Program-made: the position numbers and the translations under genes
In this document: piece by piece, positions 7,014 to 12,271 of the stretch
How the letters are laid out: each line of letters begins with the position of its first letter
Position numbering within the stretch: position 1 is the first letter of the stretch
Notes under the pieces: generated by a model
What the model saw: only the letters and a program-made list of their open reading frames with translations
Databases searched by the model: none
What the model was told of the DNA's origin: nothing
Assembly: GCA_015486505.1 (NCBI GenBank)
Contig: WFRP01000153.1
Location: 1-12,271, forward strand
Direction of reading: 5' to 3'
DNA from: Pseudomonadota bacterium
Lineage (GTDB): Bacteria > Desulfobacterota > Anaeroferrophillalia > Anaeroferrophillales > Tharpellaceae
DNA: 12,271 nucleotides

Positions 7014-7022
7014 CTTGTATTT

Positions 7023-8558
7023 ATGTCTGAAAAAGTAATTTTTGCCGGGGCCGGGCCCGGGGCGCCTGACCTTCTGACCTTGCGCTGTGTTAAGGCGTTA
7101 GCCGCTGCCGATCTGGTGATTTACGCCGGTTCACTGGTCAATCCCGAAGTCCTGCGCCATTGCCGGCCGGACTGCCGTCTGGTCGACAGCGCCCGGATCG
7201 ATCTTGACGAGGTTATAGATTTAATCAAAGCGGCGCTTGCAAAAGATGAGAAAGTCCTGCGTCTGCATACCGGCGATCCGGCAATGTACGGCGCGATTTC
7301 CGAGCAGATGAACCGGCTCGATGAATTGAAAATTGATTATGAGATAATCCCCGGCGTCAGCAGTGTTTTTGCCGCCGCCGCCGCCCTTAAATGCGAATTT
7401 ACGATGCCGGACTTGAGTCAGAGTCTGGTTTTAACCCGGACGGCGGGGCGGACGCCGATGCCGGATCAGGAAACCATCGCGAATTTTGCCGCGACCGGGG
7501 CGACGCTGGCCTTTTTTCTAAGCGCCGGTAATCTGGAGAAACTGACGCGGGAATTGATGGCGGCGGGTAAGCCGGAGACGACGCCGGCCGCGGTGGTTTA
7601 TCGGGCGAGCTGGCCCAATCAGAAGATTGTCCGGGGCCCGCTTAATGATATTGCCGCTAAAGTGTCGGCGGCCGGTATCCGGCGGCAGGCTCTGCTGCTG
7701 GTCGGCCCGGTTTTAGAGCGTTCCGGCGGTTTGTCGCTGCTTTATGATAAACATTTTTCTCACGGTTATCGCAGTCAGCGCCGGGATGAATTTTTTACCG
7801 GAAAATGCGCCCTTTACGCAATGTCGAAAGCAGGCTATGCCAAGGCTCTGGAGATTGCCGGGGCGCTGCCGCAAGCCGAAGTTTTTGTGCCGGAGCGGAT
7901 TTTGAACGCGGTGGCCGCTGCCGGCGTTACTGAGAATCCGGCGCAAATCGCGGTCAAGTCATTCGCGGCTGGTGAAATGGCTGGGCTTCTTGCCGCAAAC
8001 TGGCAAAAATTCTCCGGCCATATCTTTGTTTCCGCCACCGGAATCGCGGTTCGGAAAATCGCGCCGCTGCTGCAGCATAAGACTCTGGACCCGGCGGTTC
8101 TGGTTTGTGATGAAAACGGGACGCAAATCATCAGCCTGATCGGCGGTCATATCGGCGGCGCCAATCGTCTTGCCCGCAAGGTTGCCGGGATTACCGGCGG
8201 GACCGCCGTGATCACGACCGCGACCGATATTCATAATCTGGTCGCTTTCGATGAGATGGCGGCCCGTAACCGCTGGACGGTTAAAAATCCGGCCTTAATC
8301 AAGTCTCTCAATGCCGCCCTGCTGGAAAACGAGACCATAGATGTTTTACTCCCCGAGCATCTTTTTCAGGAATATTACGCCGGGAAAAAGAATCTGAGAT
8401 TAGTGGCCGATGTTGCCGAAATAACCGCCGGATTCGCGGTTGTTTTCGCCCCACCGCAAAACTGGCGGCCGGAATCCGGGATAAAAGCCCTGATTCTGCA
8501 GCCGCCGCTTGATGCTGAACAATGCGAAAATCAGTGCGAAAATCGATGCGCAAGCTGA
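7023..8558 (+). CDS. cbiF-cbiG: CbiF-CbiG fusion: cobalt-precorrin-4 C11-methyltransferase / cobalt-precorrin-5A hydrolase N and middle domains
   Basis: Residues 1 to about 250 are CbiF: GAGPGAPDLLTL at 9-20, IYAGSLVNPEVL, LHTGDPAMYGAISEQM, and PGVSSVFAAAAAL. They methylate C11 of cobalt-precorrin-4. Residues from about 255 are CbiG, which opens the delta-lactone and releases acetaldehyde: ALYAMSKAGYAKALEIA, then FVSATGIAVRKIAPLL, SLIGGHIGGANRLARKVAG and TAVITTATD. The usual C-terminal (CobE-like) domain of CbiG is absent here and is encoded by the next gene, whose start overlaps this one. The tail ends in CENQCENRCAS, a Cys-bearing sequence produced by a 12-bp tandem repeat (8523-8551). Fusion of two consecutive pathway steps would suit handover of an unstable intermediate, which is an inference. 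Confidence 0.94.
   Translation: MSEKVIFAGAGPGAPDLLTLRCVKALAAADLVIYAGSLVNPEVLRHCRPDCRLVDSARIDLDEVIDLIKAALAKDEKVLRLHTGDPAMYGAISEQMNRLDELKIDYEIIPGVSSVFAAAAALKCEFTMPDLSQSLVLTRTAGRTPMPDQETIANFAATGATLAFFLSAGNLEKLTRELMAAGKPETTPAAVVYRASWPNQKIVRGPLNDIAAKVSAAGIRRQALLLVGPVLERSGGLSLLYDKHFSHGYRSQRRDEFFTGKCALYAMSKAGYAKALEIAGALPQAEVFVPERILNAVAAAGVTENPAQIAVKSFAAGEMAGLLAANWQKFSGHIFVSATGIAVRKIAPLLQHKTLDPAVLVCDENGTQIISLIGGHIGGANRLARKVAGITGGTAVITTATDIHNLVAFDEMAARNRWTVKNPALIKSLNAALLENETIDVLLPEHLFQEYYAGKKNLRLVADVAEITAGFAVVFAPPQNWRPESGIKALILQPPLDAEQCENQCENRCAS
8523..8551. repeat. 12-bp tandem repeat in the cbiG / cobE-like overlap
   Basis: TGCGAAAATCAG (8523-8534) is followed by TGCGAAAATCGA (8535-8546) and a partial third unit starting at 8547. 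In the cbiG frame it gives CENQ-CENR-C. In the downstream frame it gives RKS-type repeats before the preferred start at 8546. It appears to be a small local duplication that lengthened the end of cbiG. Confidence 0.8.
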
Positions 8559-8917
8559 TTCTCGGAGCCGGTTGTCGCCGGCATGTGAGCTTTTCCGAAC
8601 TGCGGGAAAAACTTGAGTTTTTTCTGCGAAAAAACGGAATTTCGGCAAATGAAATCGTCCTGCTTGCCAGTTGTGATTTGAAAAGCGATGAACCGGGCTT
8701 ACTGGAATTGGCCGGTTTTCTCGGGGTCGCGGCCCGGTTTTATCCTGAAGATGATTTGCTGCAGGTCGAAGTTCCAAATCCGTCGCCTGCAGTTGCCGGA
8801 AAAATCGGCACGCCCTCAGTCGCCGAAGCCGCCGCCATCCGCGCCGGTAATGGCCGCCTGCTGGTTGAAAAACATAAATACGGCAATTTGACCTTTGCCG
8901 TAGCCGAGGCCGCTTAA
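8546..8917 (+). CDS. CbiG C-terminal domain as a separate protein (CobE-like)
   Basis: This 123-residue protein corresponds to the CobE/CbiG C-terminal domain. It starts MRKLILGAGCRRHVSFSELR (family GxGCRRG) and continues with ASCDLKSDEPGLLELAGFLG, TPSVAEAAAIRAG (family GxxSVxEAAAL), and ends NLTFAVAEAA. It presumably completes the hydrolase made by the preceding CbiF-CbiG protein. ATG 8546 was chosen because the family begins directly with M(R)KLILGxGC. The in-frame ATG at 8522 would only add residues encoded by the 12-bp repeat. It overlaps the preceding gene by 13 nt. A repeat-filled gap of 563 nt separates it from cbiH. Confidence 0.88.
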   Translation: MRKLILGAGCRRHVSFSELREKLEFFLRKNGISANEIVLLASCDLKSDEPGLLELAGFLGVAARFYPEDDLLQVEVPNPSPAVAGKIGTPSVAEAAAIRAGNGRLLVEKHKYGNLTFAVAEAA

Positions 8918-8930
8918 AATTTAAACTCAA

Positions 8931-8986
8931 CTGGGCGCACCCCAGGGGCAATCCGCTGGGCGCACCCCAGGGGCAATCCGCTGGAC
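8931..8986. repeat. 25-bp tandem repeat, two copies plus partial
   Basis: The unit starts GCACCCCAGGGGCAATCCGC and occurs at 8937-8961 and 8962-8986, with one difference near the end. It is preceded by CTGGGC (8931-8936), the tail of a further unit. A diverged pair of the same unit occurs at 11844-11892. In both places it leads directly into GCAAATAAGTACT of a hairpin cassette. Confidence 0.85.
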
Positions 8987-8993
8987 GCAAATA

Positions 8994-9065
8994 AGTACTC
9001 TTATCAGAACATTTTCTGATTATTAAATCTTGTTTTTTGGTGCAGAAAATAACCTGTAAGGTACT
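8994..9065. repeat. Hairpin of cassette A1, long form (72 nt)
   Basis: The outer stem AGTAC/GTACT (8994-8998 with 9061-9065) continues with CTTA/TAAG, CAG/CTG and, across an internal loop, ATTTTCTG with CAGAAAAT. The loop is longer than in the short forms. Nearly the same long form occurs at 12010-12081. Confidence 0.8.
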
Positions 9066-9069
9066 AATG

Positions 9070-9180
9070 CGGGAACAATCCCCGCAACCCAAACGGAGCC
9101 TTTATGGCCCGCAAATAAGTACTCTTATCAGAACATTTTCTTGTTTTTTCAAACCGAAAATAACCTGTAAGGTACTAATG
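9070..9180. repeat. Cassette A2 (111 bp) with hairpin 9118-9176
   Basis: It begins CGGGAACAATCCCCGC, a small hairpin with G/C stems, then AACCC and GC-rich text. Next come GCAAATAAGTACT and the short-form hairpin (59 nt), and it ends in CTAATG. It is bounded on the left by the CTAATG of the preceding unit. It contains no credible gene. Confidence 0.8.
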
Positions 9181-9289
9181 CGGGAACAGCTCCCGCAACC
9201 CAAACAGGGCTTTGCGGCCCGCAAATAAGTACTCTTATCAGAACATTTTCTTGTTTTAAAACAAGAAAATAACCTGTAAGGTACTAATG
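9181..9289. repeat. Cassette A3 (109 bp) with a perfect 26-bp palindrome
   Basis: It has the same layout as cassette A2, starting CGGGAACAGCTCCCGC. The core of its main hairpin (9228-9285) is a perfect palindrome of 26 bp at 9245-9270, centred on TTTTAAAA. It ends in CTAATG at 9284-9289, where the right half of the host element begins (GGCTCCCGC). Confidence 0.85.
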
Positions 9290-9401
9290 GGCTCCCGCTC
9301 GCTTCCGAAAAACAACGCAATCGTTTCCGTAACCGCTTACGAAAAACCACCCCCGCCCCCCTCCAGAAGGTGGGGGGGGTAAAATTTGGCTGAATAGTTA
9401 C

Positions 9402-9480
9402 AAAAAACACAATAAAACCTGTAAAAACTGCCACTTACATCAAGTAAGAAAGTTGAGTAAATAATTAAATTAAGGCAAAT
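9402..9480 (+). other. AT-rich leader of cbiH
   Basis: This 79-nt AT-rich stretch between the element's right end and the cbiH ATG holds a small inverted repeat (CTTAC-ATCAA-GTAAG, 9434-9448) and a weak AAGG at 9472-9475. A promoter here is possible from the base composition, but no clear -35/-10 pair stands out. Confidence 0.4.
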
Positions 9481-10257
9481 ATGAACACGCAATCTCAAAA
9501 CAATCAAAAACCCACCATCTACGTTGTCGGCCTGGGGCCGGGGGATCGGGAGCTTTTGACTCCGGCGGCGTTAAAGGTTTTGCGAAAGTGCCCGGTGATT
9601 GTCGGCTATAATAAATATGTCGCCCAGATTAAAGATCTTATCGTCGGCAAAAAAATTATCAAGAATGGTATGGGCGGCGAAGTCGAGCGTTGTCGTATGG
9701 CTTTCGCCGAGGCCCTTACCGGGCAGGATGTCTGTGTTGTCTGTTCCGGTGATGCCGGGATTTTCGCGATGGCGGGGCTGGTTTATGAACTGCGGGATTT
9801 TGAAGATGATTTTGCCGGAATCGCCGTTGAGGTGGTGCCCGGCCTGACCGCGGTTAACGCGGCCGCCGCCGGTTTGGGCTCGCCGCTGACCAATGGCTGC
9901 GTGATTATCAGCCTCTCCGATCTTTTGACACCGACCGCGACGATCATTAAAAATCTGGTCGCCGTGGCGCAATCTGATCTGGCCTGCGCCCTCTACAATC
10001 CGGCCGGGAAGAAGCGGCGGGAATTATTAAATGAAGCGTTAACGATTTTTAAACGGGAACGCGGTGGCGGGATTCCGGCGGCGCTGGTCAAACACGCAAG
10101 TTGCGAAAATGAAGAAAAATGGCTGGGCCGGCTTGAAGATTTACCAGTGGCAATGGTTGATATGAATACGCTGCTTATCATCGGCAACTCGACCGCGATT
10201 ATTAAAAACGGTATCTTTTATGACCGGAGAGGTTATGCCGAAAAATATTTCGCTTGA
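9481..10257 (+). CDS. cbiH: Cobalt-precorrin-3 C17-methyltransferase (CbiH/CobJ)
   Basis: CbiH methylates C17 and drives ring contraction in the anaerobic pathway. Its 258 residues match the usual length. The motifs are GLGPGDRELLTPAA (17-30), VGYNKYV (41-47), GMGGEVERCRMAFAEA (63-78, the family GM..E..R), CSGDAGIFAMAGLV (88-101) and VVPGLTAVNAAAA. ATG 9481 fits the family start after a short polar lead (MNTQSQNNQKP), with AAGG at 9472-9475 as a modest ribosome-binding site. A 563-nt repeat-filled gap separates it from the upstream cobE-like gene, so cbiH and cbiA may depend on read-through or on their own promoter. cbiA overlaps its end. Confidence 0.95.
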   Translation: MNTQSQNNQKPTIYVVGLGPGDRELLTPAALKVLRKCPVIVGYNKYVAQIKDLIVGKKIIKNGMGGEVERCRMAFAEALTGQDVCVVCSGDAGIFAMAGLVYELRDFEDDFAGIAVEVVPGLTAVNAAAAGLGSPLTNGCVIISLSDLLTPTATIIKNLVAVAQSDLACALYNPAGKKRRELLNEALTIFKRERGGGIPAALVKHASCENEEKWLGRLEDLPVAMVDMNTLLIIGNSTAIIKNGIFYDRRGYAEKYFA

Positions 10258-11647
10258 AAACCCTGACAACCCGCGAAGCGGCGGGTCCGGAGACTTCTTT
10301 GCGGGCTTTTGCCTGGCGGCTACCCATTCCGGCAGCGGCAAGACCACGATTACCCTGGCTTTGCTTCGGGCCTTGAAAAGGCGGGGCCGCAAAGTGCAGC
10401 CTTTTAAATGCGGGCCCGATTATATTGATCCCGGTTTTCATCAGCAGGCCGCAGGTTGTGAGTCAATCAACCTTGATACCTGGATGATGACGGAAGGCGG
10501 GGTGCGGGAGTCCTTTGTCCGGGCCTGTTCCGGGCGGGAAATTGCCGTGGTTGAAGGGGTGATGGGGCTTTTCGATGGTTTTTCCGCGACGGAGCTTACC
10601 GGCAGCACGGCCGATTGCGCCCGGCTGCTGCGGCTGCCGGTGATTCTGATTGTCGATGCCAAAGGTATGGCCGGCAGTATCGCGCCCCTGGTCAAAGGCT
10701 TTACTGAATTTAATCGTGAAGTTGAAATCTCGGCGGTAATTGCCAATAATGTCGGCAGTAAAGGGCATACAAAAATTCTTGCCGAGGCGCTTGCTGCGGC
10801 CGGTCTGCCGCCGCTTCTGGGCGGTTTGCCGCAGAATCCCGATTTTAAACTCAAAGAGCGCCATCTGGGCCTGACCCCGTTTTTAGAAAATGCCAAAGCG
10901 AGCGTCTGGTTCGATACCCTGGCCGCGGCCGTTGAAGAATTTATCGCTATTGACAAACTTCTGGAAATTGTCCATTCAGAGCGGCCGCAACCGCCCCAAA
11001 ACCCGCAACCGGCACCGCCCAAAACGAAAATCCGTCTCGCTTTAGCCAGAGATTCGGCTTTTCATTTCTATTATCCTGATAATCTTTTTCTTCTCCGGCA
11101 GGCCGGTTTTGAGATTGTCGAATTTTCCCCTTTAAGCGATCGCGTTCTCCCCGAAGGCTGCCGCCTGCTGCTGCTCGGCGGCGGTTTCCCGGAAATGTTT
11201 GCCGCCGAACTTGCCGAAAACCGGAGTATGCGGCAGGCGATAAAGGATTTTGCCGATAATGACGGTATGATCTACGCTGAATGCGGTGGTTTTATGTATC
11301 TGGGAGAAAGTTTGACCGATAGTGAGGGCCGCAGTTTTCCGATGTGTTCCGTGATCCCCGGAAAATCGCGGATGACTCCGAAGCTTCGCTCACTCGGCTA
11401 TCGTGATGTTACCACGCTTGACGAGACGCCATTCGGCCCGGCCGGTACTGGTATGCGCGGCCATGAGTTCCACTGGTCGGAGATGGAACTGGGTCAACCC
11501 TGCCCGCCACTCTACCGGCAGCTAAGTCGCCGGGGGGTGGAAAAACTCTGCGGAGTCCGGTTCAACAACGTTCTCGCCAGTTACATCCACCTTCACTTTA
11601 TTGCCACCCCGCAGGTTCTTGATTCCTGGTATAAAACCCTTGTCTGA
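10235..11647 (+). CDS. cbiA: Cobyrinate a,c-diamide synthase (CbiA)
   Basis: CbiA amidates the a and c carboxylates of cobyrinate, using ATP and glutamine. The N-terminal half is a P-loop ATPase/synthetase: AATHSGSGKTT (28-38), FKCGPDYIDPGFH (57-69), VVEGVMGLFDG (105-115) and ERHLGL (208-213). A Pro-rich linker (about 250-265) leads to a class I-like glutamine amidotransferase domain of the CobB/CobQ type. It shows LLLGGGFPEMFAAEL, AECGGFMYL with nucleophile Cys350, MRGHEFHWSE, and the conserved SYIHLHF (449-455). ATG 10235 is preferred, with GGAGAGG (10226-10232) just before it, giving 470 residues and a 23-nt overlap with cbiH. ATG 10220 is an in-frame alternative. It is the last gene of the operon visible here. 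Confidence 0.95.
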   Translation: MPKNISLENPDNPRSGGSGDFFAGFCLAATHSGSGKTTITLALLRALKRRGRKVQPFKCGPDYIDPGFHQQAAGCESINLDTWMMTEGGVRESFVRACSGREIAVVEGVMGLFDGFSATELTGSTADCARLLRLPVILIVDAKGMAGSIAPLVKGFTEFNREVEISAVIANNVGSKGHTKILAEALAAAGLPPLLGGLPQNPDFKLKERHLGLTPFLENAKASVWFDTLAAAVEEFIAIDKLLEIVHSERPQPPQNPQPAPPKTKIRLALARDSAFHFYYPDNLFLLRQAGFEIVEFSPLSDRVLPEGCRLLLLGGGFPEMFAAELAENRSMRQAIKDFADNDGMIYAECGGFMYLGESLTDSEGRSFPMCSVIPGKSRMTPKLRSLGYRDVTTLDETPFGPAGTGMRGHEFHWSEMELGQPCPPLYRQLSRRGVEKLCGVRFNNVLASYIHLHFIATPQVLDSWYKTLV

Positions 11648-11803
11648 TTTCTGCGCAGTCGTTTATCCGGTGTAACTATTCAGCCGAATCCGGGGTCGGG
11701 CGCGGTTTTTCTCCGCCAGGCGTTAAGATTTCTGTTTTTCCTTTAAGCTCGCTGCGCCCGCCTTGCAAAACTCGCTTACGCTCAAACAGTTGCAATGCTA
11801 ATG

Positions 11804-11962
11804 CGGGAACAGACCCCGCAACCCAATCGGGCCTTCTCGGCCCGCACCCAGGGGCAATCCGCTGGTCGCACCCCAAGGGCAATCCGTTGGGCGCAAATAA
11901 GTACTCTTATCAGAACATTTTCTTGTTTTTTCAAACCGAAAATAACCTGTAAGGTACTAATG
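11804..11962. repeat. Cassette C1 (159 bp) with an internal 25-bp repeat pair
   Basis: It starts CGGGAACAGACCCCGC and ends CTAATG. The extra length comes from two diverged 25-bp-type units (11844-11867 and 11868-11892). The short-form hairpin is at 11900-11958. Its left border is the CTAATG of the host element (11798-11803), the same junction that is uninterrupted in the 4355-4595 copy. Confidence 0.8.
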
Positions 11963-12085
11963 CGGGAACAGATCCCGCAACCCAAACGGAGCCTTGCGGC
12001 CCACAAATAAGTACTCTTATCAGAACATTTTCTGATTATTAAATCTTGTTTTTTGGTACAGAAAATAACCTGTAAGGTACTAATG
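11963..12085. repeat. Cassette C2 (123 bp), long-form hairpin
   Basis: It starts CGGGAACAGATCCCGC and ends CTAATG. The hairpin 12010-12081 is the long form, almost identical to 8994-9065, with ATTTTCTG and CAGAAAAT pairing around a larger loop. Confidence 0.8.
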
Positions 12086-12195
12086 CGGGAACAATCCCCG
12101 CAACCCAAAAGAAAGTTACTGGCCCGCAAATAAGTACTCTTATCAGAACATTTTCTTGTTTTTTCAAACCGAAAATAACCTGTAAGGTACTAATG
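12086..12195. repeat. Cassette C3 (110 bp), short-form hairpin
   Basis: It starts CGGGAACAATCCCCGC and ends CTAATG directly before GGCTCCCGC of the host element. The hairpin 12133-12191 is the short form, matching those at 9118-9176 and 11900-11958. Confidence 0.8.
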
Positions 12196-12271
12196 GGCTC
12201 CCGCTCGCTTCCGAAAAACAACGAAATCGTTTCCGCAACCGCTTACGAAAAACCACCCCCGCCCCCTCCAG

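Larger units (their letters stand above)
8931..9401 (+). mobile_element. Left-truncated copy of the TIR element carrying hairpin cassettes
   Basis: The right half (9290-9401) matches 4486-4595 of the complete element and ends in the terminal repeat at 9384-9401, the inverse of GTAACTATTCAGCCAAAT. The left half and left terminal repeat are missing. In their place are a 25-bp tandem repeat (8931-8986) and three hairpin units ending in CTAATG at 9069, 9180 and 9289. A GC-rich hairpin (CCCCCC at 9356-9361 with GGGGGG at 9372-9377) lies near the right end. No 8-bp direct repeat matching the AAAAAACA after the right end was found near the start, consistent with loss of the left end. No gene is seen in the gap 8918-9480. 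Confidence 0.75.
11672..12271 (+). mobile_element. TIR element carrying three hairpin cassettes, cut by the window end
   Basis: It begins 24 nt after the cbiA stop with GTAACTATTCAGCCGAAT (11672-11689), the best-preserved left terminal repeat. The left half (to 11803) is nearly identical to 4355-4485. At its CTAATG junction three cassettes follow (11804-11962, 11963-12085, 12086-12195), then the right half from 12196, which runs off the window. The octamer before it is TATCCGGT, so an identical octamer after the right end would prove insertion. No gene is seen in 11648-12271. Confidence 0.8.

Noticed and set aside
9037..9228. Small open frames within the cassettes on both strands
   Set aside because: They translate only the hairpin repeats, recur wherever the repeat does, and have no ribosome-binding site or codon pattern of their own.
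9070..9289. Integron attC cassettes
   Set aside because: The cassettes lack genes and the GTTRRRY/RYYYAAC core sites expected at attC ends, and there is no integrase.
8940..9290. CRISPR-like array
   Set aside because: The repeated parts are longer than the variable parts, the periods are irregular (about 109-124 bp), the in-between text is itself repeated, and there are no cas genes.
9356..9380. Intrinsic terminator at the C6/G8 hairpin
   Set aside because: The stem is strong but is followed by TAAAATTT rather than a T run, and it is part of the element's right end inside an operon.
11676..12221. Minus-strand frames after cbiA as repeat proteins
   Set aside because: They read the same hairpin and terminal-repeat sequences backwards; their length reflects repeat phase, not coding.

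Overview
The window carries most of an anaerobic (early cobalt insertion) cobalamin operon, all on the + strand. It is interrupted and followed by short non-autonomous repeat elements. The cbi-type genes, the GC-rich coding sequence, the tight gene overlaps and the split or fused cbi genes suggest an anaerobic Gram-negative bacterium, possibly of the Desulfobacterota type. No taxonomic marker is present, so this is a guess.

Layout: 1-179 is non-coding and holds a palindromic repeat with a 10-bp internal period. 180-1271 encodes a two-half 'Gate' (nucleoside-recognition) membrane protein. 1276-2193 is a siroheme-synthase-type precorrin-2 dehydrogenase (CysG N-domain) with a C-terminal extension that looks like a decayed glutamyl-tRNA reductase (HemA) domain. 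2168-3724 is a uroporphyrinogen-III methyltransferase (SUMT/CobA) between what look like a decayed porphobilinogen deaminase (HemC) N-terminal piece and a shortened uroporphyrinogen-III synthase (HemD) piece. Next come cbiC (3714-4358), cbiD (4620-5765), a cbiE-cbiT fusion (5762-7003), a cbiF-cbiG fusion (7023-8558), a separate CbiG C-terminal/CobE-like domain (8546-8917), cbiH (9481-10257) and cbiA (10235-11647).

How the genes work together: SUMT makes precorrin-2 and the CysG N-domain oxidises it to sirohydrochlorin. CbiH, CbiF, CbiG, CbiD, CbiE, CbiT and CbiC carry out ring contraction, methylations, decarboxylation and methyl migration. CbiA then amidates the a and c side chains of cobyrinate. 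CbiL (C20 methyltransferase), a dedicated cobaltochelatase (CbiK/CbiX) and the CbiJ reductase are not in the window. No cobalamin riboswitch, promoter or convincing intrinsic terminator was recognised.

Three intergenic stretches (4355-4595, about 8931-9401, and 11672 to the window end) hold copies of one element. It has imperfect terminal inverted repeats starting GTAAC. The complete copy is flanked by an exact 8-bp direct repeat and sits on the cbiC stop codon, restoring the protein end exactly. In the other two copies, arrays of about 110-bp hairpin cassettes sit at one internal CTAATG site. Each cassette itself ends in CTAATG, a pattern that recalls HUH/Y1-type (IS200/IS605, PATE-like) insertion. 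The nested cassettes and the chain of apparent HemA, HemC and HemD remnants in the first two pathway genes are the most interesting parts of the window.
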